Below, piece after piece: positions 18,286 to 26,572 of a stretch of DNA of 64,000 nucleotides. The translations under genes and the position numbers were made by a program. The DNA is from an uncultured Methanobrevibacter sp. (GTDB lineage: Archaea > Methanobacteriota > Methanobacteria > Methanobacteriales > Methanobacteriaceae), in assembly GCF_900314695.1 (NCBI RefSeq), contig NZ_OMWD01000010.1:1-64000 (forward strand). Reading direction: 5' to 3'. The notes under the pieces are model-generated. The model searched no databases and had not been told where the DNA came from. It worked only from the letters and a program-made list of their open reading frames with translations. The first letter of the stretch is position 1. Every line of letters begins with the position of its first letter.

Positions 18286-18763
18286 ATGAATGAATAACAC
18301 TTTTTTTCAATTATTAACAAACCCTGGTTGCTTTTAGATTCAGAAGAACTTAAAATATATTCCATAGTTATTTTTATTTTATGTTTTGTAGGAGGAATTA
18401 TCCTTTCGATTCTGATGTCTGCAATACATTCAACAAACATATTTTTCACAATATTTTCTTTTACTATAATAAGTGCACTTATGGCAATTTTTACTTATAA
18501 AAGAGATTGGTTTGATAGAAAATATGGTTTAGTTTCAAAATATCATATGTTTAACTGACTATGTAAAAGACATTCTAGTTTCATCATATTTTACATCCAA
18601 CTTATTGCAATCAATATTTTTAATAGCCGTATTATTCTTGTTATTATCCCCAGATTTGTTGGATAAAATATTGCCATTTAATCTTAGAAGCTGGAGAGGT
18701 ACAATAAAATTATATATACTAATAGCTGTAATTCTCGCAATATTGCGCATTTTTATAATTTAA
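18286..18763 (+). pseudogene. Decayed copy of the seven-helix membrane gene
   Basis: This is a broken duplicate of the intact gene at 19685-20455. The ATG at 18286 has an excellent GGAGG site but is followed in frame by TAA after three codons. A clear deletion of about 296 bp relative to the intact copy (its bases 19945-20240) joins YGLVSKYH to the region encoding DYVKDILVSSYFTSNLL, shifting frame and creating TGA after MFN. The remaining 5' and 3' parts are about 90% identical to the other copy. Both lesions make a functional product unlikely. Confidence 0.85.
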
Positions 18764-18781
18764 AAACCAATTGTCAAATTT

Positions 18782-18796
18782 TAAATAAATATTTTT
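18782..18796. repeat. Left 15-bp direct repeat flanking mntA-hepT
   Basis: TAAATAAATATTTTT here is repeated exactly at 19481-19495. The uninterrupted homologous flank after the intact membrane gene (about 20473-20495) lacks the intervening 0.7 kb, so this pair may be a target-site duplication. The tract is low in complexity, which limits certainty. Confidence 0.5.
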
Positions 18797-18810
18797 AATC
18801 TAGAAATATA

Positions 18811-19144
18811 TTATAACAATTTTTCTAAGTATTCCTTAAGTTCTGGAAGCTCCACTTTCATAGTTTCCCAAACCAGATGTTCAATAACATTTTCATAATC
18901 ATGAGCATGAATATTCCGCATTGCTTTTAAACTATTCCAAGCAATATCTGGATGCTGGTCTTTGAACTCATCGGACAATCTACCAATATACTCTCCAATT
19001 TGGATAATGTTAAAAGCACATGCTCTTTGGTAATGGTCATTGGCCAAATATTCATTAAAATCATCACCAAAATACTCAATATCTTGCTGTTGCTTCACAG
19101 TATTCTATGATTTTCTTAATATGTTTTTCATCTTTAGCGTTCAT
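18811..19144 (-). pseudogene. hepT: Frameshifted HepT-like HEPN toxin
   Basis: HepT/DUF86 HEPN domain, the putative RNase toxin of MntA-HepT modules. The catalytic Rx4HxY motif RNIHAHDY is intact. The expected start is ATG 19144, which overlaps the end of mntA by 11 nt and encodes MNAKDEKHIKKIIEYCE. That frame stops at TGA after ATARY. The rest, from KQQQDIEYFGDDF onward, is in another frame and could only start at a GTG near 19098. One inserted base (or two lost) within about 19083-19098 explains this. Either the toxin is inactivated or there is a sequencing error. Confidence 0.75.
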
Positions 19145-19427
19145 AGATTATAACCACATCTTTTTTGATTTTGTTTAAAAATTCCTTATTATGACTGCAT
19201 GATGAAACCAAATCAACATGACATTTGAATTCATCTTCCAAGTCTTGAACAAAAGACATATATTTAATTAAAGAAGTCACATCCCCATCATCCATGATGA
19301 AGTCCAAATCACTGTCGTCACTTGCCTCATTTCTAGCATAAGATCCAAAAAGACATAACCTATTAACCCCATGCTTAATGGCAATTGGAATGGTTCTTTT
19401 TGTGATTTCTTCAATTGTAAATATCAT
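19134..19427 (-). CDS. mntA: MntA-like nucleotidyltransferase antitoxin
   Basis: A minimal nucleotidyltransferase of about 97 residues. The GSx10DxD signature is visible as GSYARNEASDDSDLDF, followed by a third acidic strand at CHVDLV. In MntA-HepT systems this enzyme AMPylates the HEPN toxin near its active site and silences it. The ATG at 19427 has AGGTG upstream; the GTG at 19436 is less likely. The 3' end overlaps the expected start of hepT, as usual in these pairs. Here the antitoxin is intact while the toxin frame is broken. Confidence 0.85.
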   Translation of the reverse strand: MIFTIEEITKRTIPIAIKHGVNRLCLFGSYARNEASDDSDLDFIMDDGDVTSLIKYMSFVQDLEDEFKCHVDLVSSCSHNKEFLNKIKKDVVIIYER

Positions 19428-19480
19428 TAAAAACACCTAATGAAAATTAATCTAATTAATATTTAATTTTAATTTTATAT

Positions 19481-19495
19481 TAAATAAATATTTTT
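19481..19495. repeat. Right 15-bp direct repeat flanking mntA-hepT
   Basis: Exact copy of TAAATAAATATTTTT at 18782-18796. It continues into ATGGAGAAAATTAATT, matching the sequence after the intact membrane gene near 20490. Confidence 0.5.
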
Positions 19496-19664
19496 TTATG
19501 GAGAAAATTAATTAAACAATTAATCCAAACTTCATTACAGAAAAATGTTATACCGAGACGTGAGTAAAACATCTTTTCTACGGGAATATGTGAGCCCAAA
19601 ATTTTAAAAGTAACTACATATAAATAGTACATCAGTAAAAAAAAAAAGATTACATTTTTTAATT
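19481..19664 (+). repeat. Duplicated segment copy R2
   Basis: The first part (19481-19612) matches 20472-20602, including ATGGAGAAAATTAATTAAAC and AACATCTTTTCTACGGGAA. From 19582 it also matches the 3' end and flank of rio1 (18191-18272). It therefore fuses a gene-flank sequence to a rio1-end copy, directly upstream of the intact membrane gene. Confidence 0.75.
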
Positions 19665-19684
19665 ATTGAAAGTAGGTTTAATAA

Positions 19685-20455
19685 ATGCACAACGATTTTT
19701 TTTCAATTATTAACAAGCCATGGTTGCTTTTAGATTCTGAAGAACTTAAAATATATTCAATATATATTTTTATTTTAGGTTTTGTAGGAGGAATTATCCT
19801 TTCAATTCTGATATCTGTAATACCCTCAACAAACATATTTTTCACAGTATTTTCTTTGACTGTAATAAGTGCACTTATGGCCATTTTTACCTATAAAAGA
19901 GATTGGTTTGATAGAAAATATGGTTTAGTTTCAAAATACCATATCGGAATGAATTACTCTGTAGTGTTTTATATTATTGGCATTCTGAATTTAGGTCTTT
20001 CACTGATGTTCTTTTATCCAAATCTCAAAATCTCTGGTCCAAATTCTGCAGTCATAATGTTTTTATCACAGCAAATACCCTTAATTTTCATGTTATTGAG
20101 ACTTAATGTATTCGATGATGAAAATTGCCGTGTTCAAAAAGAAGATGAAATGGGAAACATCCATTATGAAAATACATTAGGATATCATCCGGTGATGTAT
20201 TATTTTATTGGATTTCCATTAAGCATACTAATTGGAATCTGTTTAAATGACTATGCCAAAGACATTTTAGTTTCATCATATTTTACATCCAATTTATTGC
20301 AATCAATATTTTCAATAGCCATATTATTCGTGTTATTATCCCCGGATTTGTTAGATAAAATATTGCCATTTAATCTTAGAAGCTGGAATGGTACAATTAA
20401 ATTATATATACTAATAGCCGTAATTCTAGTAATATTACGCATTTTTATAATTTAA
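19685..20455 (+). CDS. Seven-helix membrane protein, unknown family
   Basis: A 256-residue hydrophobic protein with about seven predicted helices: roughly 23-47, 50-70, 88-110, 120-140, 168-188, 205-222 and 236-256. A short conserved cytoplasmic-looking segment (YKRDWFDRKYGLVSKYH) lies after helix 2. An acidic loop (DDENCRVQKEDEMGN) follows helix 4. I do not recognise the family. A decayed tandem copy lies at 18286-18763. The unit is bounded by repeats derived from the rio1 3' end, so it arrived at or was duplicated within the rio1-KH interval. Confidence 0.7.
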   Translation: MHNDFFSIINKPWLLLDSEELKIYSIYIFILGFVGGIILSILISVIPSTNIFFTVFSLTVISALMAIFTYKRDWFDRKYGLVSKYHIGMNYSVVFYIIGILNLGLSLMFFYPNLKISGPNSAVIMFLSQQIPLIFMLLRLNVFDDENCRVQKEDEMGNIHYENTLGYHPVMYYFIGFPLSILIGICLNDYAKDILVSSYFTSNLLQSIFSIAILFVLLSPDLLDKILPFNLRSWNGTIKLYILIAVILVILRIFII

Positions 20456-20471
20456 AAACCAAATGTTAAAT

Positions 20472-20620
20472 TTTAAATAAAATATTTTTTTATGGAGAAA
20501 ATTAATTAAACAATTAATTCAAACTTTATTACAGAAAATGTTACAGAAGTGTTAGTAAAACATCTTTTCTACGGGAATATGTGAATCCGAAGTTTTAAAT
20601 ACACCAATAAGAAATCGGAA
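20472..20620 (+). repeat. Duplicated segment copy R3
   Basis: Third copy of the flank-plus-rio1-end repeat, including AACATCTTTTCTACGGGAA and ATGTGAATCC-AAGTTTTAAA. It follows the intact membrane gene. It is more diverged after 20600, which suggests it is the outer end of the duplicated array. Confidence 0.7.
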
Positions 20621-20700
20621 AAAAATCAACTAACATTAGACATCACCTCAGGAATGCTAATGATGAAGAGATTGCATATGCTGAAAACAGATTTAAAGAA

Positions 20701-20738
20701 TCTTGAACCTCTCCAGCTTGTAGAAGCTGGAGATTCTT
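20701..20738. other. Strong hairpin, possible terminator or IS200/IS605-type end
   Basis: TCTCCAGCTT (20710-20719) and AAGCTGGAGA (20724-20733) form a perfect 10-bp stem with a 4-nt loop, flanked by a weaker AGAAT/ATTCT pair. It lies downstream of the minus-strand TMEM175 gene and could terminate it. Its shape also resembles the subterminal hairpins of IS200/IS605 elements, but no transposase or TnpB frame is present. Confidence 0.4.
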
Positions 20739-20754
20739 AGGCCATACCTACTCA

Positions 20755-21513
20755 TCATTCGCCATAAATGCTTTTTCGAATATTGTCAACAAACTCTTTT
20801 TCATCATCCGTTAAATCAACATTTTCCAGATGATCTTTGCCCATACGTTTCATACGGATTATAAATACGAGAATTAAAGTTAATAAAAAGGACAAAACAC
20901 TTAATAAGGGAGATACGAAAGCCAAGACAATAGATATTAATGAAGTGCAGACCGGCGCCAACAAGATATAGAACAATGTTAATGTGACTCCCCTAACGTA
21001 TAATTTCAAGTTAGGCAATTCAATTCCATCATTTCGAAGATGGTTTTTTATTTCATCTTTTTTATCGAAATACCCCTTAAAAGTATTCCTAATTAATAAT
21101 ATAAAAATCAGTATGTATAATAAACTGATAATCAGTATTAATAATGAAAAGAATAAGTTTACATTAATATAATTGTAAAAATTAAAGAAAAATCCTGTTG
21201 CAAATGGTATTAAACAAACAGAAGCCATTGTAAGCATATTTAATGTTAAAATACCATAGCTTATTTTATTAAAATTAAAAAGAATAACAGTATTTTCCCA
21301 AAAATTATATACAAGATAAAAACTTATGAAATATATTAAAATGGAAGGTGCCAGATAATTTATAAAATATTCATCCAAAGCAGCATCTGATGATATTACA
21401 GCCACAGTTGGAACCGCAATTTCCAAAACAAGAATTGTCATAGCGATTGCAAAAACACCATCAGTAATGGCAGCATGCCTATCAGTTAACTTATTAAACA
21501 TATTATTTGTCAT
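20755..21513 (-). CDS. TMEM175/DUF1211-family membrane protein
   Basis: A potassium-channel-like DUF1211 protein of about 252 residues. The diagnostic first helix is RHAAITDGVFAIAMTILVLE, matching the family R-x-x-A-F-S-D-G-V-F-A-I pattern, with T in place of S before DG. About six helices follow, then a basic cytoplasmic end. Bacterial and archaeal members form tetrameric K+ leak channels. The first codons are ambiguous (TTG 21516, ATG 21513, ATG 21501), with no strong ribosome site for any. It lies inside the accessory island between rio1 and the KH gene. Confidence 0.82.
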   Translation of the reverse strand: MTNNMFNKLTDRHAAITDGVFAIAMTILVLEIAVPTVAVISSDAALDEYFINYLAPSILIYFISFYLVYNFWENTVILFNFNKISYGILTLNMLTMASVCLIPFATGFFFNFYNYINVNLFFSLLILIISLLYILIFILLIRNTFKGYFDKKDEIKNHLRNDGIELPNLKLYVRGVTLTLFYILLAPVCTSLISIVLAFVSPLLSVLSFLLTLILVFIIRMKRMGKDHLENVDLTDDEKEFVDNIRKSIYGE

Positions 21514-21543
21514 CAATTATAAATAATGAATTTATTTTATTTA

Positions 21544-21601
21544 AGACTATGTAATCTTAAGACATTACTCACTTGAAAAATATATTACAACAACATAGTC
21601 T
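21544..21601. repeat. 9-bp inverted repeat in intergenic region
   Basis: AGACTATGT at 21544-21552 is the exact complement of ACATAGTCT at 21593-21601. It lies between the divergent TMEM175 gene and the decayed coiled-coil gene; it could be a small element end or an operator. Confidence 0.4.
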
Positions 21602-21665
21602 ATAAAAAAATATATTAATCATCCAATATAAAAATTAAATTGTCTAAATAAAATTAGGTGAAATT

Positions 21666-22176
21666 ATGAATTTTGATGAACAAAAAGAAAAACTTTCAGT
21701 GAAATCGATGAACAAAAAGTAAAGTTAGACAAAAAAAAGCACAAGCTAAAATCAACCATGAAGAAAGAAAATTAAAAATGAAAGAATCCTATGCTGACAA
21801 AAAAATTGAAGGACATCTTGAAAAAGCTATTAAAATAATCGATAGAGTTGAAGACGATGCTGATAAAGAGATTAATAAATTATTAGATGCTGTTGACAAG
21901 GAAATTGTAGAAAATGATGAAAAACCTATCGAATTCATTTTATTTAAAGCAACAAATAAGTTAGAAGAAATCTTATTGAAATATGAATTAAAAATGCAAA
22001 AAACTAAAAATGATTTAATTAAAAATCTTGAAAAAGATATGGAAAGAGTAATGGAATTAGCATCTATTGAAGAAGATCTCACATTTTTAAAAGAGGAAAT
22101 GGATGAAATTTCAGATATCTTAGATTAAAAAATTGCAATTGAAAAACAAACCCTTAACTTAAAATCTAAAGAATAA
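21666..22176 (+). pseudogene. Decayed coiled-coil protein gene
   Basis: A good start (AGGTGAAATT then ATG 21666) encodes MNFDEQKEKLS, after which three lesions appear. A shift near 21700 moves to the frame reading EIDEQKVKLDKKK. A second shift in the A8 run near 21730 moves to KAQAKINHEERKLKM. A TAA at 22126-22128 interrupts what continues as KIAIEKQTLNLKSKE to 22176. The central open part, 21778-22128 (116 residues, Lys/Glu-rich, heptad pattern), might still be translated. No family is recognised. Low-complexity tracts make indel errors possible, but three lesions favour true decay. Confidence 0.65.
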
Positions 22177-22491
22177 TTAATTTTAAAGGAAATAATGTTG
22201 AAATTTTATTTCAACTATTTCTTTTTTTGTTTTAAACATTAATGACCAAAATCTCTTTTTTTATAGAAATATTCACAAATTTTTAATATTGCTATTGAAT
22301 CTTTTATTCATAATTGAAATAGCATGAATGCAAACATCTTTTCAATACAGACCTTATTAATTCCAAATTTCATTGACTAACATCAATACAAAGATTTAAA
22401 AACAATGAAACTCTAAAATCTAACCACTTTTTCAGAAATCATTAAATAAAATAGATTAAAAAAATATTATTAACTAAAAAAAGGTGATATT
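22177..22491. other. Noncoding gap before KH gene
   Basis: This 315-bp AT-rich gap holds a terminator-like hairpin at 22197-22215 and then a stretch without convincing coding frames. The KH gene ribosome site AAAGGTGAT lies at its right end. Nothing else is recognised. Confidence 0.5.
22197..22228 (+). terminator. Intrinsic terminator-like hairpin
   Basis: GTTGAAAT and ATTTCAAC form a perfect 8-bp stem around a 3-nt loop (22197-22215), followed by a T-rich tract to 22228. Confidence 0.6.
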
Positions 22492-23109
22492 ATGCCAGAA
22501 ACAGATTATTTGAAAATACCTCAAAATAGAGTAGGAGCATTGATTGGAAGCAATGGTAATGTTAAAAAATCCATTGAAAAAGCTACCGGAACCATCCTAG
22601 ACATCGATAGTGATGAAGGCACAGTTTATATCACACCTGGAGAAAACATGGAGGACCCATTAGGAGTATGGAACGCAAACCATATTGTAAAAGCAGTGGC
22701 ACGTGGATTTAATCCAGAAGTTGCACTTAAATTAGTTAGTGATGACATTTATCTTGAAGTAATTAGCTTACCATTATATATTGGAAAATCAAAAAAAGCC
22801 CTTGCAAGACATAAAGGAAGAATTATTGGAAAAGATGGAAAAACACGTGAAATAATTATGGAAATGGCAGAAGTTGACATGGCAGTGTATGGTAAAACCG
22901 TTTCATTCATTGGTGAAATGGAAAACATCATGATTGCTAAAGAAGCTGTTGAAATGATTTTAAATGGTTCCAGACACAAATCAGTTTATGGATTCTTAGA
23001 ACATAAAAAAGAAACATTAAAAATGAAAGAATTCAAAGACTTAGTTGGAATCGAAGACGATAAAATCGAATTTAAAGATGGAATCGAATTTGACGAAAAA
23101 GATTTTTAG
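22492..23109 (+). CDS. KH-domain RNA-binding protein (Dim2/Pno1-like)
   Basis: A 205-residue protein with two KH domains, homologous to eukaryotic Dim2/Pno1, which works in small-subunit rRNA maturation. The first KH has VGALIGSNGNVKKSIEKATG. The second has GRIIGKDGKTREIIMEMAEV, the classical GxxG loop. The region between is the conserved ARGFNPEVALKLV helix. It functions with Rio1 and aIF1A, whose genes normally sit directly upstream; here they are displaced by accessory DNA. The AAAGGTGATATT site supports ATG 22492. Its stop codon is embedded in a terminator stem. Confidence 0.92.
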   Translation: MPETDYLKIPQNRVGALIGSNGNVKKSIEKATGTILDIDSDEGTVYITPGENMEDPLGVWNANHIVKAVARGFNPEVALKLVSDDIYLEVISLPLYIGKSKKALARHKGRIIGKDGKTREIIMEMAEVDMAVYGKTVSFIGEMENIMIAKEAVEMILNGSRHKSVYGFLEHKKETLKMKEFKDLVGIEDDKIEFKDGIEFDEKDF

Positions 23110-23140
23110 GAGTTAAACTCCTAATCATATTTTTTAATTT
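23106..23140 (+). terminator. Terminator after KH gene
   Basis: TTAGGAG (23106-23112) pairs with CTCCTAA (23118-23124) across a 5-nt loop, then a T-rich stretch follows. The stem contains the TAG stop of the KH gene. Confidence 0.6.
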
Positions 23141-23548
23141 ATAACACCAAATAAAATTCACCAAATTAGAATTGATTACTTACAATTTACCATGTATTAT
23201 TCACCAGCCACACTGGAAATTTCATTAATAATACCATACAATTTTCAGATTCCATATCCAAAATTTAATTGGAACGAATAGTATATTATCAAATCAATTT
23301 TAATGAAAGAAACATATAAAAATAACATTAGTAATAGCAAACTATTATATACTTTAACCAAGATATATAGATAACATAGTGTAAATACTATATTTTTCAC
23401 ATGTTTTTAAATTATTATTTTACCACATATTTAAACAAGTTAGATAGGGTGCTGTATAAATATTACTTTTCAAATGCTCTCTAACTTAATTTAAATATAT
23501 CAACCCATAATAAATTAAAGCATAGATTATTTAAAGGAGGAAATAATT
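23110..23548. other. Noncoding leader region of topoisomerase VI operon
   Basis: A 439-bp AT-rich gap with no supported coding frame. It holds the KH terminator, possible TATA tracts (for example ACATATAAAAAT near 23308) and a long hairpin at 23437-23487. It is unusually long for this compact genome, which suggests a long 5' leader or regulatory function for top6B-top6A. Confidence 0.5.
23437..23487 (+). promoter_or_regulatory. Long hairpin upstream of topo VI genes
   Basis: AAGTTAGA (23437-23444) is perfectly complementary to TCTAACTT (23480-23487). Inside it, after a bulge, GGGTG can pair with TGCTC using G-U pairs. It lies 62 nt before the top6B start and may be part of the leader RNA. 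Confidence 0.4.
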
Positions 23549-25249
23549 TTGGCTCAACAACAAATAGGACTTGATTGGGAAGAGGACTTTCAAAGATTAA
23601 CCCCATCCCAGTTCTTTAGAAAAAATAAACAGATGCTTGGATTTACAGGTAAAATTCGTTCATTAACTATCGTTTTCCACGAACTAATTACAAACAGTTT
23701 TGATGCAGCTGAAGAATCAGGAATATTGCCTGATATCGACATTGAGTTAAAACGTGTTGATAAAGAGCATTACATTTTAAGACATAGAGATAACGGCCCA
23801 GGAATCCCTGAAGATTATGTTATGCAGGTATACTGTATGATGTTTGCAGGATCAAAATTCAGAAACATACAATCAAGAGGACAACAAGGTTTAGGTTGTA
23901 GTGGTTGTGTTCTATTATCACAAATGACCACCGGTAAACCTGCTCACGTAATTTCATGTTACAAAGAAGGAGATGAAATTAAAGGAGTGAAAATGAAATT
24001 CCAAATGGATGTTGAAAACAACCGTGGAATTTTAATGGAAAGAGAAGATTATCCTGCCGAAAGTACCGGAGTATGTATTGAATTACAATTTAAAGATGTT
24101 TCATACTCACTTGCAGAACAAGGTGCATTTGAATACATCAGAAGAACCATGATCGGAAATCCTCATGCTAAAATTACATTCAGAGACCCATCAGGACACA
24201 AATATATCTTCAAAAGAGCAGCAGATGTTGTTCCAGTACAACCAAAAGAAGTATTGCCACACCCTAAAGGTGTAAGTGCTGACGATTTAATGACAATGGC
24301 GAAAAATACTGACAGCAGAAGATACAAAAGCATGTTAACTTCATCAATGTCAAGAATGTCAGCAAAAAGAGTTGATGAAATCGCAGAAATGACTGGAATC
24401 GACATGAACAAACGTCCAAAAGACATGACTTTCCAAGAAGCAGAAGCTATTGTTCAATGCTTTAAGAAAATGAAATTCATGGCCCCTCCTACTGACGGAC
24501 TTATACCAATCGGATCAGAACAAATTGAAAAAGGTATGAAACAAATATTAAAACCTGAATTTGTGGCCACAATAACAAGAAAACCAGTTACCTATGCAGG
24601 TGGTGTTTCATTCATCATAGAAGCAGGTCTTGCATATGGTGGAGATTCAGGTAGGGTTGTCAATGAACAAAGAAAATCCGAAATTATGAGATTTGCAAAT
24701 AGAGTTCCATTAACATTCGATGCAGGAAGTTGTGCAATCACAGAAGCTCTTAAAAGTATTGATTGGAAACGTTATGGGCTTAAAGATATGGACAACACTC
24801 CATTAACATTATTCGTTAATATTATCTCAACTCAGGTCCCTTACCTTTCAACAGGTAAACAGAGTGTCTCCCCAGAGCCAGAAATTGTTCATGAAATCAG
24901 ACAGGCAACCATGAAATTAGCCCGTAAACTACAAAAACATATTAGGGCTAAAAGAGCTGCAAAAGAAAAAGAAAAACGTTCTAAAGTATTTGAAGAATAT
25001 GTTCCAGTCATTATTGAAGAAGCTGCAAAACTTGGAGAAACTGGAGTTCCTGAATACCAAGAGGTTTTAGCGAAAGTTACTAAAAGAGCACTTGCGGAAT
25101 TACTAGGAGAAAAAGTTGAAGAGGAAGAGGAAGAAGAAGAGCTTGATGCGCTCATCATGGAAGAAGTTGACGAATTCGGACACACTGTTGACGGTAATTC
25201 AACACTGGATAACTTCACTGAAGATGATGAAAATGAGGATGAGGAATAG
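23549..25249 (+). CDS. top6B: DNA topoisomerase VI subunit B
   Basis: The GHKL ATPase subunit of topoisomerase VI, which couples ATP-driven clamp closure to DNA double-strand passage. The Bergerat fold is complete: [14 protein letters not shown] (N box), RDNGPGIP (G1), and [15 protein letters not shown] (G2/lid). The transducer domain includes the switch lysine region [14 protein letters not shown] Glu-rich tail ends the protein (566 residues). The TTG at 23549 is set by AAAGGAGG. It overlaps functionally with, and starts the transcript of, subunit A, which begins 9 nt after its stop. Confidence 0.96.
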   Translation: MAQQQIGLDWEEDFQRLTPSQFFRKNKQMLGFTGKIRSLTIVFHELITNSFDAAEESGILPDIDIELKRVDKEHYILRHRDNGPGIPEDYVMQVYCMMFAGSKFRNIQSRGQQGLGCSGCVLLSQMTTGKPAHVISCYKEGDEIKGVKMKFQMDVENNRGILMEREDYPAESTGVCIELQFKDVSYSLAEQGAFEYIRRTMIGNPHAKITFRDPSGHKYIFKRAADVVPVQPKEVLPHPKGVSADDLMTMAKNTDSRRYKSMLTSSMSRMSAKRVDEIAEMTGIDMNKRPKDMTFQEAEAIVQCFKKMKFMAPPTDGLIPIGSEQIEKGMKQILKPEFVATITRKPVTYAGGVSFIIEAGLAYGGDSGRVVNEQRKSEIMRFANRVPLTFDAGSCAITEALKSIDWKRYGLKDMDNTPLTLFVNIISTQVPYLSTGKQSVSPEPEIVHEIRQATMKLARKLQKHIRAKRAAKEKEKRSKVFEEYVPVIIEEAAKLGETGVPEYQEVLAKVTKRALAELLGEKVEEEEEEEELDALIMEEVDEFGHTVDGNSTLDNFTEDDENEDEE

Positions 25250-25258
25250 GTGATTTGA

Positions 25259-26347
<1,089 letters not shown>

Positions 26348-26572
26348 ATTAATCCTTTTTCCTCCTTTTTTTATTTTTTATTGAAATTATATTCAAAATA
26401 CGTTTAATTTTAATAATAACTATTTTTTAAAAAATCCCATTACTGAATTGAAATAATAAATATATTTAAAAATTGAGAATTCATTCATTAAAATCAATAA
26501 ATTCACAATATTTAATAAATATGTTAAATAAACATATTATTATATTATAAATAATTAGCGAGAAATGATATT

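Noticed and set aside
19561..19640. Terminal repeats at 19561 and 20551 as ends of a complete insertion sequence
   Set aside because: No transposase lies between or near them, and the sequence is better explained as copies of the rio1 3' end.
23110..23548. tRNA or other stable RNA gene in the pre-topo VI gap
   Set aside because: No cloverleaf arms or T-loop consensus (GTTCGAATC-like) were found; the region is too AT-rich for a structural RNA of a mesophilic archaeon.
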